Of a stretch of 64,000 bases of DNA, positions 16,115 to 24,974 are shown piece after piece. The DNA is from Candidatus Nitrosopumilus sp. (GTDB taxonomy: Archaea > Thermoproteota > Nitrososphaeria > Nitrososphaerales > Nitrosopumilaceae): NCBI RefSeq assembly GCF_028278985.1, contig NZ_JANQTA010000004.1, forward strand, positions 1 to 64,000. The letters are read 5' to 3'. Positions within the stretch are counted from its first letter, which is position 1, and each line of letters starts with the position of its first letter. The position numbers and the translations under genes are program-made. The notes under the pieces are model-generated. The model was not told where the DNA came from and did not search any database. It saw nothing but the letters and a program-made list of their open reading frames with translations.

Positions 16115-16573
16115 CTAAGCCTCACTTGATAATTTTAGGTAATTTGCGTCTACTGTGACTGGTAATTGATATGATGCATCCAATAATACTACTGTTGCTT
16201 CTTCTTTTTCAGGATCTATTCTAGTAATTGTTGCCTTCATTCCTTTGAATGGACCTCCTGTAATTTCAACTACATTATCTACTGCTAATTGTGAAACTGT
16301 TGATTTCTTGATAAGATATCCTTCAATATCTTTGAATTCCAATTCTCCTCTAAGTTGACCTCTGATGTGTCTTACTCCTTCTACTGCCATATATGCATCA
16401 CTTGGATTGACAGCTTCAATTACGACATATCCTTTTAGATTATCTACTAACAAAACTGATTGAATACTGATTTGATTTGCATTGGCCTTTGCCTCTAATA
16501 ACCTCATTACCACTTTTTCTTGTCCTCCTGTGGTTCTAATTGCAAACAAATGTGATTTTATTTCTTCAGACAA
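16115..16573 (-). CDS. spt5: Transcription elongation factor Spt5/NusG
   Basis: The 152-residue protein has an NGN domain (LFAIRTTGGQEKVVMRLLEAK, ... VEGVRHIRGQLRGEL) and a C-terminal KOW domain (VVEITGGPFKGMKATITRID). Archaeal Spt5 pairs with Spt4 and closes the RNA polymerase clamp for processivity. The start is TTG at 16573, two bases after the secE stop, which supports coupled translation. The order secE-spt5-L11 is conserved across archaea and bacteria. Confidence 0.95.
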   Translation of the reverse strand: MSEEIKSHLFAIRTTGGQEKVVMRLLEAKANANQISIQSVLLVDNLKGYVVIEAVNPSDAYMAVEGVRHIRGQLRGELEFKDIEGYLIKKSTVSQLAVDNVVEITGGPFKGMKATITRIDPEKEEATVVLLDASYQLPVTVDANYLKLSSEA

Positions 16574-16575
16574 TT

Positions 16576-16749
16576 TTACCTACCAAATGTAATCACTGAA
16601 AAGACGAACTGAATAGTAAATCCTATGGCTCCTACACCACCAATTCCTAATAATACTAATCTCAAATGTTGTGAATATTCATCCTTGTCGGGCTTTTTTG
16701 CCATTTTCAAGGTATTTCCCATATCTTTCAGCATCTGTTTCGGATTCAT
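16576..16749 (-). CDS. secE: Protein translocase subunit SecE (Sec61 gamma)
   Basis: A 57-codon reading frame on the minus strand begins MNPKQMLKDMGNTLKMAKKP, followed by one membrane segment (LRLVLLGIGGVGAIGFTIQF) and ends VITFGR. The amphipathic N-terminal helix plus a single C-terminal transmembrane helix is the archaeal SecE/Sec61gamma layout, and position directly upstream of spt5 and L11 is the classical secE location. SecE clamps the two halves of SecY, which is encoded at 27997. It is short enough to be missed by length-filtered gene finders. Confidence 0.93.
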   Translation of the reverse strand: MNPKQMLKDMGNTLKMAKKPDKDEYSQHLRLVLLGIGGVGAIGFTIQFVFSVITFGR

Positions 16750-16788
16750 TGCTGAAAATTAATAGGGTGTCCTTATATCTCTTATCTC

Positions 16789-17565
16789 ATGGAACTACTA
16801 GTTGCGTATCAAGATGACCCTGCTGGAAATAACATGGCAGAATTTTTGTCCAAAAACATGAATTTTCAAGATGGTATTTTTCATGGAGAAGATTATGATT
16901 TAGTTACTATTCCAACTCCTGCAATTTCTGCAGATTGGTTAGACGAAAAATATGATTATGATGGATTTGTTTTTCTTTCTAAACATGCAGCTGAATCTGG
17001 AGTATTAGCACTTACATGTCATTGTACTGGAAATTTTTCAGAAGCAAAATTTGGTGGCAATGATCGGCAAGTAGCTATTCCTCATCCTAGCCTTCAAAAA
17101 ATATATCTTCAAACCTTAAAAGAAAATGAAACAAAATTTTCAGATTTTCAAATTACAATTGAGGCAACTCATCATGGTCCTACAGCTCTGAAAAAACCTT
17201 CTATCTTTATTGAAATTGGAACAACTGAAAAACAATGGACTGACACATCCTTGTGCTCTTCTGTAGCCGAAATTGTTGACTCTGTAATGAAAAAACCTGT
17301 AAAAGAATTTCCAGTTGCCGTTTGTTTTGGAGGCACTCATTATCCAACCAAATTCACAAATGAATTGTTGACAGGCGAACATGCCTTAGGAACTGTAGTC
17401 CCAAAACATGCATTGGAGAATATTGATGATGAATTATTTAATCATATAATGAAACAGAATAGTATAGCAAAATCTGCCTTATTGGATTGGAATGGTCTTG
17501 GTCCAAACAAACAAAAAATTCTTGATCTATTGGATTCTACAAATCTTGAAGTGATTAAACTTTGA
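16789..17565 (+). CDS. dtdA: D-aminoacyl-tRNA deacylase (DtdA/GEK1 type)
   Basis: The 258-residue protein has the DTD2/GEK1 family features: N-terminal LLVAYQDDPAGNNMAEFL, the EATHHGPTALKKPSIFIEIG block (about residues 125-144), and CFGGTHYPTKFT with conserved His. The family is a zinc-dependent archaeal/plant enzyme that removes D-amino acids from tRNA. Its 3' end overlaps the start of the MGMT gene by four bases (TTGA), so the two are probably translationally coupled. Confidence 0.92.
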   Translation: MELLVAYQDDPAGNNMAEFLSKNMNFQDGIFHGEDYDLVTIPTPAISADWLDEKYDYDGFVFLSKHAAESGVLALTCHCTGNFSEAKFGGNDRQVAIPHPSLQKIYLQTLKENETKFSDFQITIEATHHGPTALKKPSIFIEIGTTEKQWTDTSLCSSVAEIVDSVMKKPVKEFPVAVCFGGTHYPTKFTNELLTGEHALGTVVPKHALENIDDELFNHIMKQNSIAKSALLDWNGLGPNKQKILDLLDSTNLEVIKL

Positions 17566-17861
17566 ATCTCGAACAAAAAATTTTCAAAAAATTACTTGAA
17601 GTTCCAAAAGGACAGATTACAACATATGGTGAATTAGCAAAAGCAGTTGGTTTGAAAAATGGTCAAAGAGCTGTTGGAAAAATCATGAACAAGAATCCTT
17701 ATCCTGTGATTATTCCATGTCATCGTGTTGTTATGTCTACTGGTAAAATTGGTGGATATGCATATGGTGAACATATCAAAACAAAAATGCTAAACGATGA
17801 AGGCATTGAAATTAAAGATGGAAAAATCCTAGATTGGGAAAATAGAGTCTATCGTTTTTAG
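17562..17861 (+). CDS. Methylated-DNA-protein cysteine methyltransferase domain protein
   Basis: This 99-residue protein consists only of the C-terminal DNA-binding/active-site domain of O6-alkylguanine-DNA alkyltransferases: helix-turn-helix TTYGELAKAVGLKNGQRAVG, then IPCHRVV with the acceptor cysteine (about residue 53), then GGYAYGEHIK. With the PCHR cysteine present it should be catalytically competent, unlike ATL proteins that lack it. It lacks the N-terminal ribonuclease-like domain. The TTG start overlaps the dtdA stop. The 3' end overlaps the L19e stop by four bases. Confidence 0.85.
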   Translation: MNLEQKIFKKLLEVPKGQITTYGELAKAVGLKNGQRAVGKIMNKNPYPVIIPCHRVVMSTGKIGGYAYGEHIKTKMLNDEGIEIKDGKILDWENRVYRF

Positions 17862-18319
17862 TTGCTTCTTTTAGCTTTGATTTCATCCATCAAAGTTCTA
17901 AGATGGGCCTTGTTTCTAACAGTGTTACCACCTACTTTTTTGTAGAGTGCCCAAAATTCTGGATTTGTTAAATCCTTTCTATCTTTAGCAATTTTTAGCA
18001 AACGTCTGAGTGAACGTACTTTGGCAACGTATACTTCCTTTTTACCCACTCTTGCTCCTTTTCTTCCTTGTTTGGAACCTTGTTTAGTTCCTCTCTTGTT
18101 TCTTTGCTCTTTTTTAGTTTGAGCTCTTCCTCTAGAAGTTCCAGTAAATGTCTTAATCTTAATTGTATTTGCTGTGATGAGACTTCTGATGTTTTCTCTA
18201 GTAATTGCATCAGCAATATCGTCTAAGTGATCAGTATCAAATTTGATTCTGTGGACACCAACACCCGTGACTCTAGATGCAAGTCTTTTCTTAGCTTTAA
18301 GATTTACTACCACTTGCAC
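17858..18319 (-). CDS. rpl19e: 50S ribosomal protein L19e
   Basis: The 153-residue, very basic protein has the L19e signature KKRLASRVTGVGVHRIKFD at the N-terminus, a Gly/Arg/Lys-rich middle (GTSRGRAQTKKEQRNKRG) and the C-terminal helix YVAKVRSLRRLLKIAKDRK. It binds the large subunit near the exit tunnel. Its start overlaps the end of L32e by 23 bp in the conserved archaeal order L32e-L19e, so both come from one transcript. Confidence 0.95.
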   Translation of the reverse strand: MQVVVNLKAKKRLASRVTGVGVHRIKFDTDHLDDIADAITRENIRSLITANTIKIKTFTGTSRGRAQTKKEQRNKRGTKQGSKQGRKGARVGKKEVYVAKVRSLRRLLKIAKDRKDLTNPEFWALYKKVGGNTVRNKAHLRTLMDEIKAKRSN

Positions 18320-18701
18320 TCACCCTTGCATTGAAAATTTTGAATTTCCCTTCTATTGCTTTAGCAACAATTTCTTTTCTTTTCTTAGTTCCAACACTAT
18401 GACCAAATCTAATTCCGTCTTTCTTTGGATCTAATTTTTCTAAATCACTTAAGTTGTAAACTAAATTATCTGTAAATCCTGATGGATGTAACCCTCTTGC
18501 TTCTTTTGGACCTCCATATCCAACTTTCACAAGTCCTGGTCTGCCTCTGCTTTTTTGTTTTCTTTGATGATGATCAATACCTTTTGGTTTTCTCCAGTTT
18601 GTTTGAAGTCTAACATATCTCCAACTTTCAGGTCTCACAAAATCAGGATTATTTTCTTTCACTTCCTGTCTTTTTGCAATTTTTTCTTTATTGATCGGCA
18701 T
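18297..18701 (-). CDS. rpl32e: 50S ribosomal protein L32e
   Basis: The 134-residue basic protein shows the L32e core (FVRPESWRYVRLQTNWRKPK, GIDHHQRKQKSRGRPGLVKV, GYGGPKEARGLHPSG). A longer frame opens to 18827, but its first 42 residues are hydrophobic and unlike L32e. The ATG at 18701 (MPINKEKIAKRQEV) gives the normal length and N-terminus. It is the first gene of the L32e-L19e pair and is divergent from the PEP carboxykinase gene. Confidence 0.93.
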   Translation of the reverse strand: MPINKEKIAKRQEVKENNPDFVRPESWRYVRLQTNWRKPKGIDHHQRKQKSRGRPGLVKVGYGGPKEARGLHPSGFTDNLVYNLSDLEKLDPKKDGIRFGHSVGTKKRKEIVAKAIEGKFKIFNARVSASGSKS

Positions 18702-18850
18702 TAGAATGACTCTTGAATTTTGGAATAAATACGTTCCTAGACGTGAAAAAATTTTTGATAGGAAAGAGATAATAAGGAAATTCAAGGCGGATCGAAATAT
18801 CTCATGAACAAGCCTGGGATTGAACAAATTATTTTTGGAGGGAAAAATCT

Positions 18851-20455
18851 CTGACTCAAGTAGTAGGAACAGCTATAACTGATAAATTTTCAAATCAACT
18901 CAAAGATTTTGGAATTAACCCTTCTAAAGTCCACAGAAATCTTAGTACTGAAGAGATGGTAAGCCTTGCAGTAGAGCGAAAAGAGGGTGTGGTTAATTCA
19001 ACGGGTTCTCTTTCGGTAAATACTGGAAAATATACTGGGCGTTCACCTGATGATAGATTTATCGTATATGATGACAAAACTCATGAAACAATTGATTGGG
19101 GCAAAATTAATCACCAATTTCCAAGTGGAAAATTTGAAAAACTCTTAGAAAAGATGAAAAACTTTGTTGAAAACAAAGAGCTTTTTGTCTATGACGGTTT
19201 TGTAGGTGCTGATCCTGCAACTCGTTTACCAATTAGAGTAATCAATGATCATGTCTGGCAAAATATGTTCTCAAGCAATTTGTTTATTCGACCAACAAGT
19301 GAAGAATTGACAAATCACGAACCTGAATTTACAATTCTTTGTATTAATGATTTCAAAGCAGATCCTGAAATTGATGGAACAAGAACTGATGTATTCATCC
19401 TAATTGATTTGACAAGAAAAATTGTCTTAATCGGTGGAACTGAATATGCTGGTGAAATGAAAAAATCCATGTTTGGAGTAATGAACTTTCTGTTACCTGA
19501 CAAAGGAATTTTCCCAATGCACTGTTCTGCAAATATTGGTGAAAAAGGTGACACAGCCTTATTCTTTGGATTGTCTGGTACTGGAAAGACCACACTCTCA
19601 GCTGATCCAAATAGAAGATTAATCGGTGATGATGAGCATGGATGGTCAGACAATGGAACTTTTAATTTTGAAGGAGGATGTTATGCAAAATGTATTAACC
19701 TTAGTCAAGAAGCAGAGCCAGAAATTTGGAATGCAATCAAACCTGGTGCACTTTTAGAAAATGTCGTCCTAAAAGATAATGTTCCTGATTATGATGATAA
19801 CTCTTTAACTGAAAATACCCGTGTAGGTTATCCATTAGATTTCATTCCTGGAGCTGTAATTCCAAGTGTAGGTGGAAATCCTAAAGTCATCATCTTTTTG
19901 ACAGCTGATGCATTAGGAGTGTTACCTCCTGTTTCAAAACTTACCAAGGAAGCTGCAATGTATCACTTTATGTCAGGATATACAAGTAAACTTGCTGGAA
20001 CCGAAAGAGGAATCAAGGAACCAAAGTCTGTATTCTCTCAATGCTTTGGCGCTCCATTCATGCCTAGACCAGCCTCAGTTTATGCTAAATTATTAGGAGA
20101 AAAAATCAATGAGCACAATACTGTAGTTTACCTCATTAACACTGGTTGGTCTGGTGGCCCATATGGAGTTGGAAAAAGAGTCAAGATAAAGTATAGTCGT
20201 GCAATGGTCACTGCTGCATTATCTGGAGCTCTTGATATTGTAAAATACAACCATAATGATTTGTTTAATCTAGATATTCCTGCAGAAGTTGAAGGAGTTC
20301 CATCTGAAATTTTAGATCCTAGAAACACTTGGATAGACAAAGATGAATATGATTTGTCTGCAAAAAAACTTGCACAAATGTTTGTTGAAAACTTTAAGAA
20401 ATTTGAAGGTGCATCCCAAGAAATAATTGATGCAGGACCAAAAATTTCTCAATAG
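18851..20455 (+). CDS. pckA: Phosphoenolpyruvate carboxykinase (ATP), probable CTG start
   Basis: The enzyme carries the P-loop and kinase motifs GLSGTGKTTLSADPNRRLIG and DDEHGW (about residues 240-265), the TGRSPDDRF substrate loop and NTGWSGGPYGVG. It interconverts oxaloacetate and PEP for gluconeogenesis. The first ATG (18956) would cut off the conserved FGINPSKVHRNLSTEEM segment, which is encoded in frame upstream. From the in-frame stop at 18821-18823 onward the only plausible initiator is CTG at 18851, with a GGAGG at 18837-18841 at good spacing. This gives 534 residues, normal for the family. A 16-codon reading frame from ATG 18804 ends on the TGA that overlaps this CTG. Confidence 0.9.
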   Translation: MTQVVGTAITDKFSNQLKDFGINPSKVHRNLSTEEMVSLAVERKEGVVNSTGSLSVNTGKYTGRSPDDRFIVYDDKTHETIDWGKINHQFPSGKFEKLLEKMKNFVENKELFVYDGFVGADPATRLPIRVINDHVWQNMFSSNLFIRPTSEELTNHEPEFTILCINDFKADPEIDGTRTDVFILIDLTRKIVLIGGTEYAGEMKKSMFGVMNFLLPDKGIFPMHCSANIGEKGDTALFFGLSGTGKTTLSADPNRRLIGDDEHGWSDNGTFNFEGGCYAKCINLSQEAEPEIWNAIKPGALLENVVLKDNVPDYDDNSLTENTRVGYPLDFIPGAVIPSVGGNPKVIIFLTADALGVLPPVSKLTKEAAMYHFMSGYTSKLAGTERGIKEPKSVFSQCFGAPFMPRPASVYAKLLGEKINEHNTVVYLINTGWSGGPYGVGKRVKIKYSRAMVTAALSGALDIVKYNHNDLFNLDIPAEVEGVPSEILDPRNTWIDKDEYDLSAKKLAQMFVENFKKFEGASQEIIDAGPKISQ

Positions 20456-22483
20456 TTATTTTCTTTTTAAAATTCCAACAATACCTACAGCTATCACAAT
20501 TCCTGATATGATTAGAATTTGTTTTTCTGGAAGTTCAATTAAATTAAGATTTTGAGATTTTTCATCCAATGTACTGATTTCTATTGTGTTGTATGCACTT
20601 GAAGAATTTTTGTTTGTTCTAATTTTTGCATCAATCCAATATTCTGAATTCTCAAAAATATCTATTGTGCCTTGTTTATTTGGAGTCATTGTAGTTGTTG
20701 AAGTTTTTCCATCTTTACTATTTGTCACAGTAATTTTTGCAAAACTCCAATTTTCTGGATGATAAATATCAAAAATTAATTTGTCATTTTGCTGATTCAC
20801 TAAAACTGAACCCTGTGTATAATGTAACAAAAATGGAACTACGTATCTAATTTCATTATGATAAATGATTATCTTACCTTCATGATCTCCATAATTTTTT
20901 TCTGTCATACTCATTTTTGTTATCAACTTTTCTCCTTCAATGAAATGTGCAAATTTGATAAATTCTGGTCCTTCAAAATCAATCTGGATATAATCTAAAC
21001 TTCCTTCTAAGACTTTTAATTCAAATTGTTGTTCTGAGATTAAATGATCTGATGACACTGATGAAACAAAATTTGGTGGCATAATCACTAATTTTGCATC
21101 AAATGCATTTGCAATGTCTATTCTACCTGAGCCTGATTCAGAAATTGAAAATTCTTGCCCATATGCATCAGATACAGGCATGGCTGTAGTCAATAATATG
21201 GACTTAATTTCGTGGTGGTGTAGATTAGGATTTTTTTGAAGTAATAGTGCTGCTGCCCCGCTAACGTGGGGTGCTGCATAACTTGTTCCACTTGTAAAAT
21301 TGTATCCTGCATTGTTTTGTGTAGTATTGATGTATGCACCCGGTGCTACTATCTCAGGTTTGATGTAAAATGGTGATACTGGTCCTCTAGAACTAAAATG
21401 TGCAACAAAATCTGGATTGTAAAACAAATGTAATGAACCTTCAATTTCGTTAATCACTAAATTCTTTATTTCTAATCCTTCATCTCTATCAATTGAAACT
21501 ACAGGAATTTGTGGTTTGTAATCTGGTTCCATAAATTCATGAATTAATTCTCCTAGAAAAATTCCTTCAATGTTGTTGTAAACAATCAGAGCTTTTGCAC
21601 CAGCATTAGCTGCATTATTTTCTTTGATAGAAAAATAAAGTAATTCTCCTTCAACATCACTACCCCTTTCTACAAGAACTATGGAATCTTTTGTATCAAC
21701 TTGACTTAACTCATCAATTTTTCCATATCCACCAAAAACAATTTTTCCAGTAATTGGATCATCAACTTTAGTTGAACCTACCATTGGAATTACTGTGTAT
21801 GGTTTTTCATCGACTTCTAATGTTGCTACTAAACTAGATGTCAAATTATTGTAAGTTGCTCCAACAGTGACAGAACCATAGTTTCTTCCAGGACTACCGA
21901 TGGTTCCAAATCCTGGACCATCATTTCCTGCAGCAGTAACAACAAAGATTTCTTTTTCAAGTGCATAATTTACAGCCCTTTCGATTTTTGAATTTGTTTT
22001 GTTTACACCAAGACTAATGTTGATAATATCTGCACCATCTTTTATTGCCATTTCAATTGCTTCAATAATTAATTCTGAAGATACTCCTTCCCCATCTTCT
22101 GAAACTTTGTATGCAAGAATTTTTGCTTTTGGAGCAATTCCTGTGGCTTGACCATCTGCTGCAATTACTCCTGCCACCTGAGTTCCATGTCCATTTTTAT
22201 CTAAAGGCGGTTCTCCTCTCTGAATGAAATTGTACCCTCCAATCACTTTTCCATCCGGACCCCAACCAAAAAGATCTGGATGGTTAAAGTCCACTCCTGT
22301 ATCAATAACTGCAATTTTAATTCCAGAACCATCTATTCCTTGAATCCTTGGAATTTCAGTTCCTACGTAAGGAACACTTCTGTCAAGATATGTCTTAATT
22401 TCATTTTCTGAATCAATTGATTGGGATAAAATTAATCCAGTCAAAATTACTACAATTAAAGAAAAAATTGCAAAGAATTTCAC
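20456..22483 (-). CDS. Secreted subtilisin-like serine protease (S8) with PA domain
   Basis: The 675-residue protein has a signal peptide (FFAIFSLIVVILTGLILSQS) and an S8 domain with the catalytic triad: Asp in AVIDTGVDFNHPD (about 59), His in NGHGTQVAGV (about 97) and Ser in SGTSYAAPHV (about 398). A protease-associated insert lies between them (about 230-350). A C-terminal beta-rich region follows, then a membrane anchor ending GIVGILKRK. It is therefore a cell-surface protease. Its stop abuts the pckA stop; the 76-bp region upstream is shared with the divergent sod gene. Confidence 0.92.
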   Translation of the reverse strand: MKFFAIFSLIVVILTGLILSQSIDSENEIKTYLDRSVPYVGTEIPRIQGIDGSGIKIAVIDTGVDFNHPDLFGWGPDGKVIGGYNFIQRGEPPLDKNGHGTQVAGVIAADGQATGIAPKAKILAYKVSEDGEGVSSELIIEAIEMAIKDGADIINISLGVNKTNSKIERAVNYALEKEIFVVTAAGNDGPGFGTIGSPGRNYGSVTVGATYNNLTSSLVATLEVDEKPYTVIPMVGSTKVDDPITGKIVFGGYGKIDELSQVDTKDSIVLVERGSDVEGELLYFSIKENNAANAGAKALIVYNNIEGIFLGELIHEFMEPDYKPQIPVVSIDRDEGLEIKNLVINEIEGSLHLFYNPDFVAHFSSRGPVSPFYIKPEIVAPGAYINTTQNNAGYNFTSGTSYAAPHVSGAAALLLQKNPNLHHHEIKSILLTTAMPVSDAYGQEFSISESGSGRIDIANAFDAKLVIMPPNFVSSVSSDHLISEQQFELKVLEGSLDYIQIDFEGPEFIKFAHFIEGEKLITKMSMTEKNYGDHEGKIIIYHNEIRYVVPFLLHYTQGSVLVNQQNDKLIFDIYHPENWSFAKITVTNSKDGKTSTTTMTPNKQGTIDIFENSEYWIDAKIRTNKNSSSAYNTIEISTLDEKSQNLNLIELPEKQILIISGIVIAVGIVGILKRK

Positions 22484-22559
22484 AAATCTTCTAGCAATTT
22501 TAGCAAGTAAAAATGATTACCTGTAAACCAATAAATGGAATAAATTATCAAATGCACAC

Positions 22560-23180
22560 ATGGGAAAATACACACTTCCTGAAATGCCATATGCTTATGA
22601 TGCATTAGAACCTCACATTGACGCAAGAACAATGGAGATTCACCATACAAAGCATCATCAAACATACACTGACAAACTTAATGCAGCCCTTGAAACATGT
22701 CCAGCTGAAATTCAAGACAAAGACATCTTAGATATTTTGTCTGACATCAATTCAGTTCCAGAGGACAAAAGAGGTGCAATTAATTTCAACGGTGGTGGTT
22801 ATGACAACCATAGGCTATTTTGGAATAACATGAAACCAAATGGAGGCGGAGAACCAGGAGGATCAATTGCTGATGCAATAAATGATTCCTTTGGAAGCTT
22901 TTCTGACTTCAAAGAGAAATTTTCATCCACTACAGCAGTAATTCAAGGCAGTGGTTGGGGATGGTTAGTATACAATCCTTCTTCTGGAAAGGTTGAGTAC
23001 AAATCTATGCCAAACCAAACAAGTCCTAGAACTGAAGGATTAGTTCCATTGTTAGGCTGTGATGTTTGGGAACATGCATACTATCTCAACTACCAAAACA
23101 AGAGACCTGCTTACATTGAAGCATGGTGGAATGTTGTAAACTGGGATGAGGTAGAGAGCAGATTCTCTAAAGCAAAATAA
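22560..23180 (+). CDS. sod: Superoxide dismutase (Fe/Mn family)
   Basis: The 206-residue protein has all Fe/Mn-SOD ligands in context: His in [11 protein letters not shown], His in [12 protein letters not shown], and Asp/His in [19 protein letters not shown]. It dismutates superoxide in the cytoplasm. Metal choice (Fe, Mn or cambialistic) cannot be decided by reading alone. It is a single-gene unit, divergent from the surface protease, followed by a T-rich stretch (23192-23210) that could end transcription. Confidence 0.95.
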   Translation: MGKYTLPEMPYAYDALEPHIDARTMEIHHTKHHQTYTDKLNAALETCPAEIQDKDILDILSDINSVPEDKRGAINFNGGGYDNHRLFWNNMKPNGGGEPGGSIADAINDSFGSFSDFKEKFSSTTAVIQGSGWGWLVYNPSSGKVEYKSMPNQTSPRTEGLVPLLGCDVWEHAYYLNYQNKRPAYIEAWWNVVNWDEVESRFSKAK

Positions 23181-23278
23181 AGTCCAAACTTTATTTTTTC
23201 TTATCTTTTCTAATTTTGATTGAAAGATATTCAGTTTCATGAATCCATTTATAACCTTCTGAGGCGGGCTTGTAGTAA

Positions 23279-23707
23279 ATGAGTGAAGAACAAGCACAAC
23301 AATTGATGCAACAGATGCAAATGCTTGAAACTTACTTTACTGATTTATCACAGAGAGAAGGTACTTTTCTTAATGTTCTAAAAGAAGCCACTGCAGCAAT
23401 TGATTCTATTAGATCACTTAGTCAAAAACCAGAGTCTGATACTTTGATTCCAATTGGTATGGGAACTTATCTTCCAACAAAAATCTCTTCAGATAAAAAA
23501 ATTGTTTTAAACATTGGGGCTGGAGTTGCACTTGAAAAAGATTTTCCATCTGCAATAAATTATCTAGAAGCTCGAATTAAAGAAATTGAAGTTGCCTTAC
23601 AAGACACTGCTGCAAAAAAACAGGAAGCAGCTGCACGTTTAGAACAAGGTAGAGAACAAATGAACCAATTAATGCAGTCAGTACAACCTCCAAATCCAGG
23701 AAAATAA
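23279..23707 (+). CDS. pfdA: Prefoldin subunit alpha
   Basis: The 142-residue protein has two long coiled-coil helices (residues about 1-45 and 95-135) flanking a central beta-hairpin region with TLIPIGMGTYLPTKI and VLNIGAGVALEKDF, the prefoldin alpha layout. It forms a jellyfish-shaped hexamer with prefoldin beta (51934) and hands unfolded proteins to the thermosome. It is followed after one base by ftsY, a pairing seen in many archaea. A TATA-like CATTTATAACC (about 23243-23253) lies upstream. Confidence 0.93.
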   Translation: MSEEQAQQLMQQMQMLETYFTDLSQREGTFLNVLKEATAAIDSIRSLSQKPESDTLIPIGMGTYLPTKISSDKKIVLNIGAGVALEKDFPSAINYLEARIKEIEVALQDTAAKKQEAAARLEQGREQMNQLMQSVQPPNPGK

Positions 23708-23708
23708 G

Positions 23709-24974
23709 ATGTTTGATAAACTTCGAAGCGCATTTTCTAATGCAGCGAAAAGTTTAGGCGAAAAAGAACTTAATGAAAAAGACATTGAAGATATTCTTTT
23801 TGAGTTAGAAATTTCTCTTTTAGAATCGGATGTTGCTACTGAAGTTATTGATTCTATCAAAGATGATCTTAAAGAAAAATTGATTGGTTCTAAAGTTGAT
23901 AAAAAAGAAATTGAAAAATTTGTTAAAGATAGTTTGATTTCTAGCATATCTGCACATTTTGATAATGCTGGTGAAGTTGATCTTTTTGGAAAAATTAATG
24001 AAAAAAAAGAACAAGGTCAACCTTTCCTAATTTTATTCCTTGGAATTAATGGAACTGGTAAAACCACATCTTTAGCTAAAGTTGCACATATGTTGCAACA
24101 GAAAAAATATTCAGTTGTTGTTGCAGCTGCTGACACTTTTAGAGCTGGAGCAATTGAACAATTAAGAGAACATACTAATCGATTAAACCTAAAATTAGTT
24201 GCGCAAAATTACAATTCTGACCCTGCAGCAGTTGCTCGTGATGCTGTACTATATGCAAAATCTCATAGAACTGATGTTGTTCTAATTGACACTGCTGGAA
24301 GAATGCAAACAAGTGAAAACTTAATGCAACAAATTGAAAAAATTACCAAAGTTGTCAATCCTGATTTTAAAATTTTTGTTGGCGATTCTTTAGCTGGGAA
24401 TGATACTGTAAATCAAGCTCGTGAATTTCATGCACACACAAAATTTGATGGTTCCATATTGACTAAGAGTGATGCTGATGCTAGAGGTGGGGCTGCTCTA
24501 TCAATTGTTAAAGTTACTGCAACACCAGTAATGTTTGTAGGTGTTGGACAAGAATATCCTGATCTAAAACCTTTTGATAAGAAAACTTTTCTTGAAACTG
24601 TATTTGGTACACTAGATGATGTTGACATTAAGAAAGAACCAGAACCAACACCAGAACCAGAACCAACACCAGAACCAGAACCAACACCAGAACCAGAACC
24701 AACATCTGACGATCCATTTGAAGGAATCAAAGATGATGAGATTGCAACTTATTCCGATTTGTTTGATGTACCTCCACCAGAAAGTGATGACGAAGCTTTC
24801 AAGCTAGGTAAAAAAATTCGTCAATGGATTAAAGATGGAAAACCAGAACCTGGTGCAGATGATGATGAAGATGATGAGGGATACGAGGATGATGAAGATG
24901 AAGAAGAGATTCACAAACATGATAAAGAAGAACCAAAAAAGAAAAAAGGTAGGTTCGGGTTCTTTAGAAAATGA
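23709..24974 (+). CDS. ftsY: SRP receptor FtsY with unusual C-terminal tail
   Basis: The 421-residue protein has the FtsY NG domain: helical N domain (about 1-100), P-loop LGINGTGKTTSLAKVA, DTFRAGAIEQL, DTAGRM and TKSDADARGGAAL, ending near residue 307. It is the GTPase receptor for signal-recognition particle. The odd part is the C-terminus, residues about 308-421: four PEPEPT-type repeats, a folded-looking DDEIATYSDLF segment, a very acidic stretch and a basic end (KKKKGRFGFFRK). Most FtsY proteins carry their acidic region at the N-terminus instead. Its stop overlaps the argF start by four bases. Confidence 0.93.
   Translation: MFDKLRSAFSNAAKSLGEKELNEKDIEDILFELEISLLESDVATEVIDSIKDDLKEKLIGSKVDKKEIEKFVKDSLISSISAHFDNAGEVDLFGKINEKKEQGQPFLILFLGINGTGKTTSLAKVAHMLQQKKYSVVVAAADTFRAGAIEQLREHTNRLNLKLVAQNYNSDPAAVARDAVLYAKSHRTDVVLIDTAGRMQTSENLMQQIEKITKVVNPDFKIFVGDSLAGNDTVNQAREFHAHTKFDGSILTKSDADARGGAALSIVKVTATPVMFVGVGQEYPDLKPFDKKTFLETVFGTLDDVDIKKEPEPTPEPEPTPEPEPTPEPEPTSDDPFEGIKDDEIATYSDLFDVPPPESDDEAFKLGKKIRQWIKDGKPEPGADDDEDDEGYEDDEDEEEIHKHDKEEPKKKKGRFGFFRK
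24631..24704 (+). repeat. Tandem 18-bp coding repeats in ftsY (PEPEPT)
   Basis: An 18-bp unit encoding PEPEPT (or its rotation) is repeated about four times with near-perfect DNA identity, forming the Pro/Glu linker after the GTPase domain of FtsY. The boundaries are approximate. DNA-level identity suggests recent copy-number change. Confidence 0.8.

Noticed and set aside
18702..18827. N-terminal extension of L32e
   Set aside because: The extra 42 residues are hydrophobic and unlike L32e; a good ATG with the conserved N-terminus exists at 18701.
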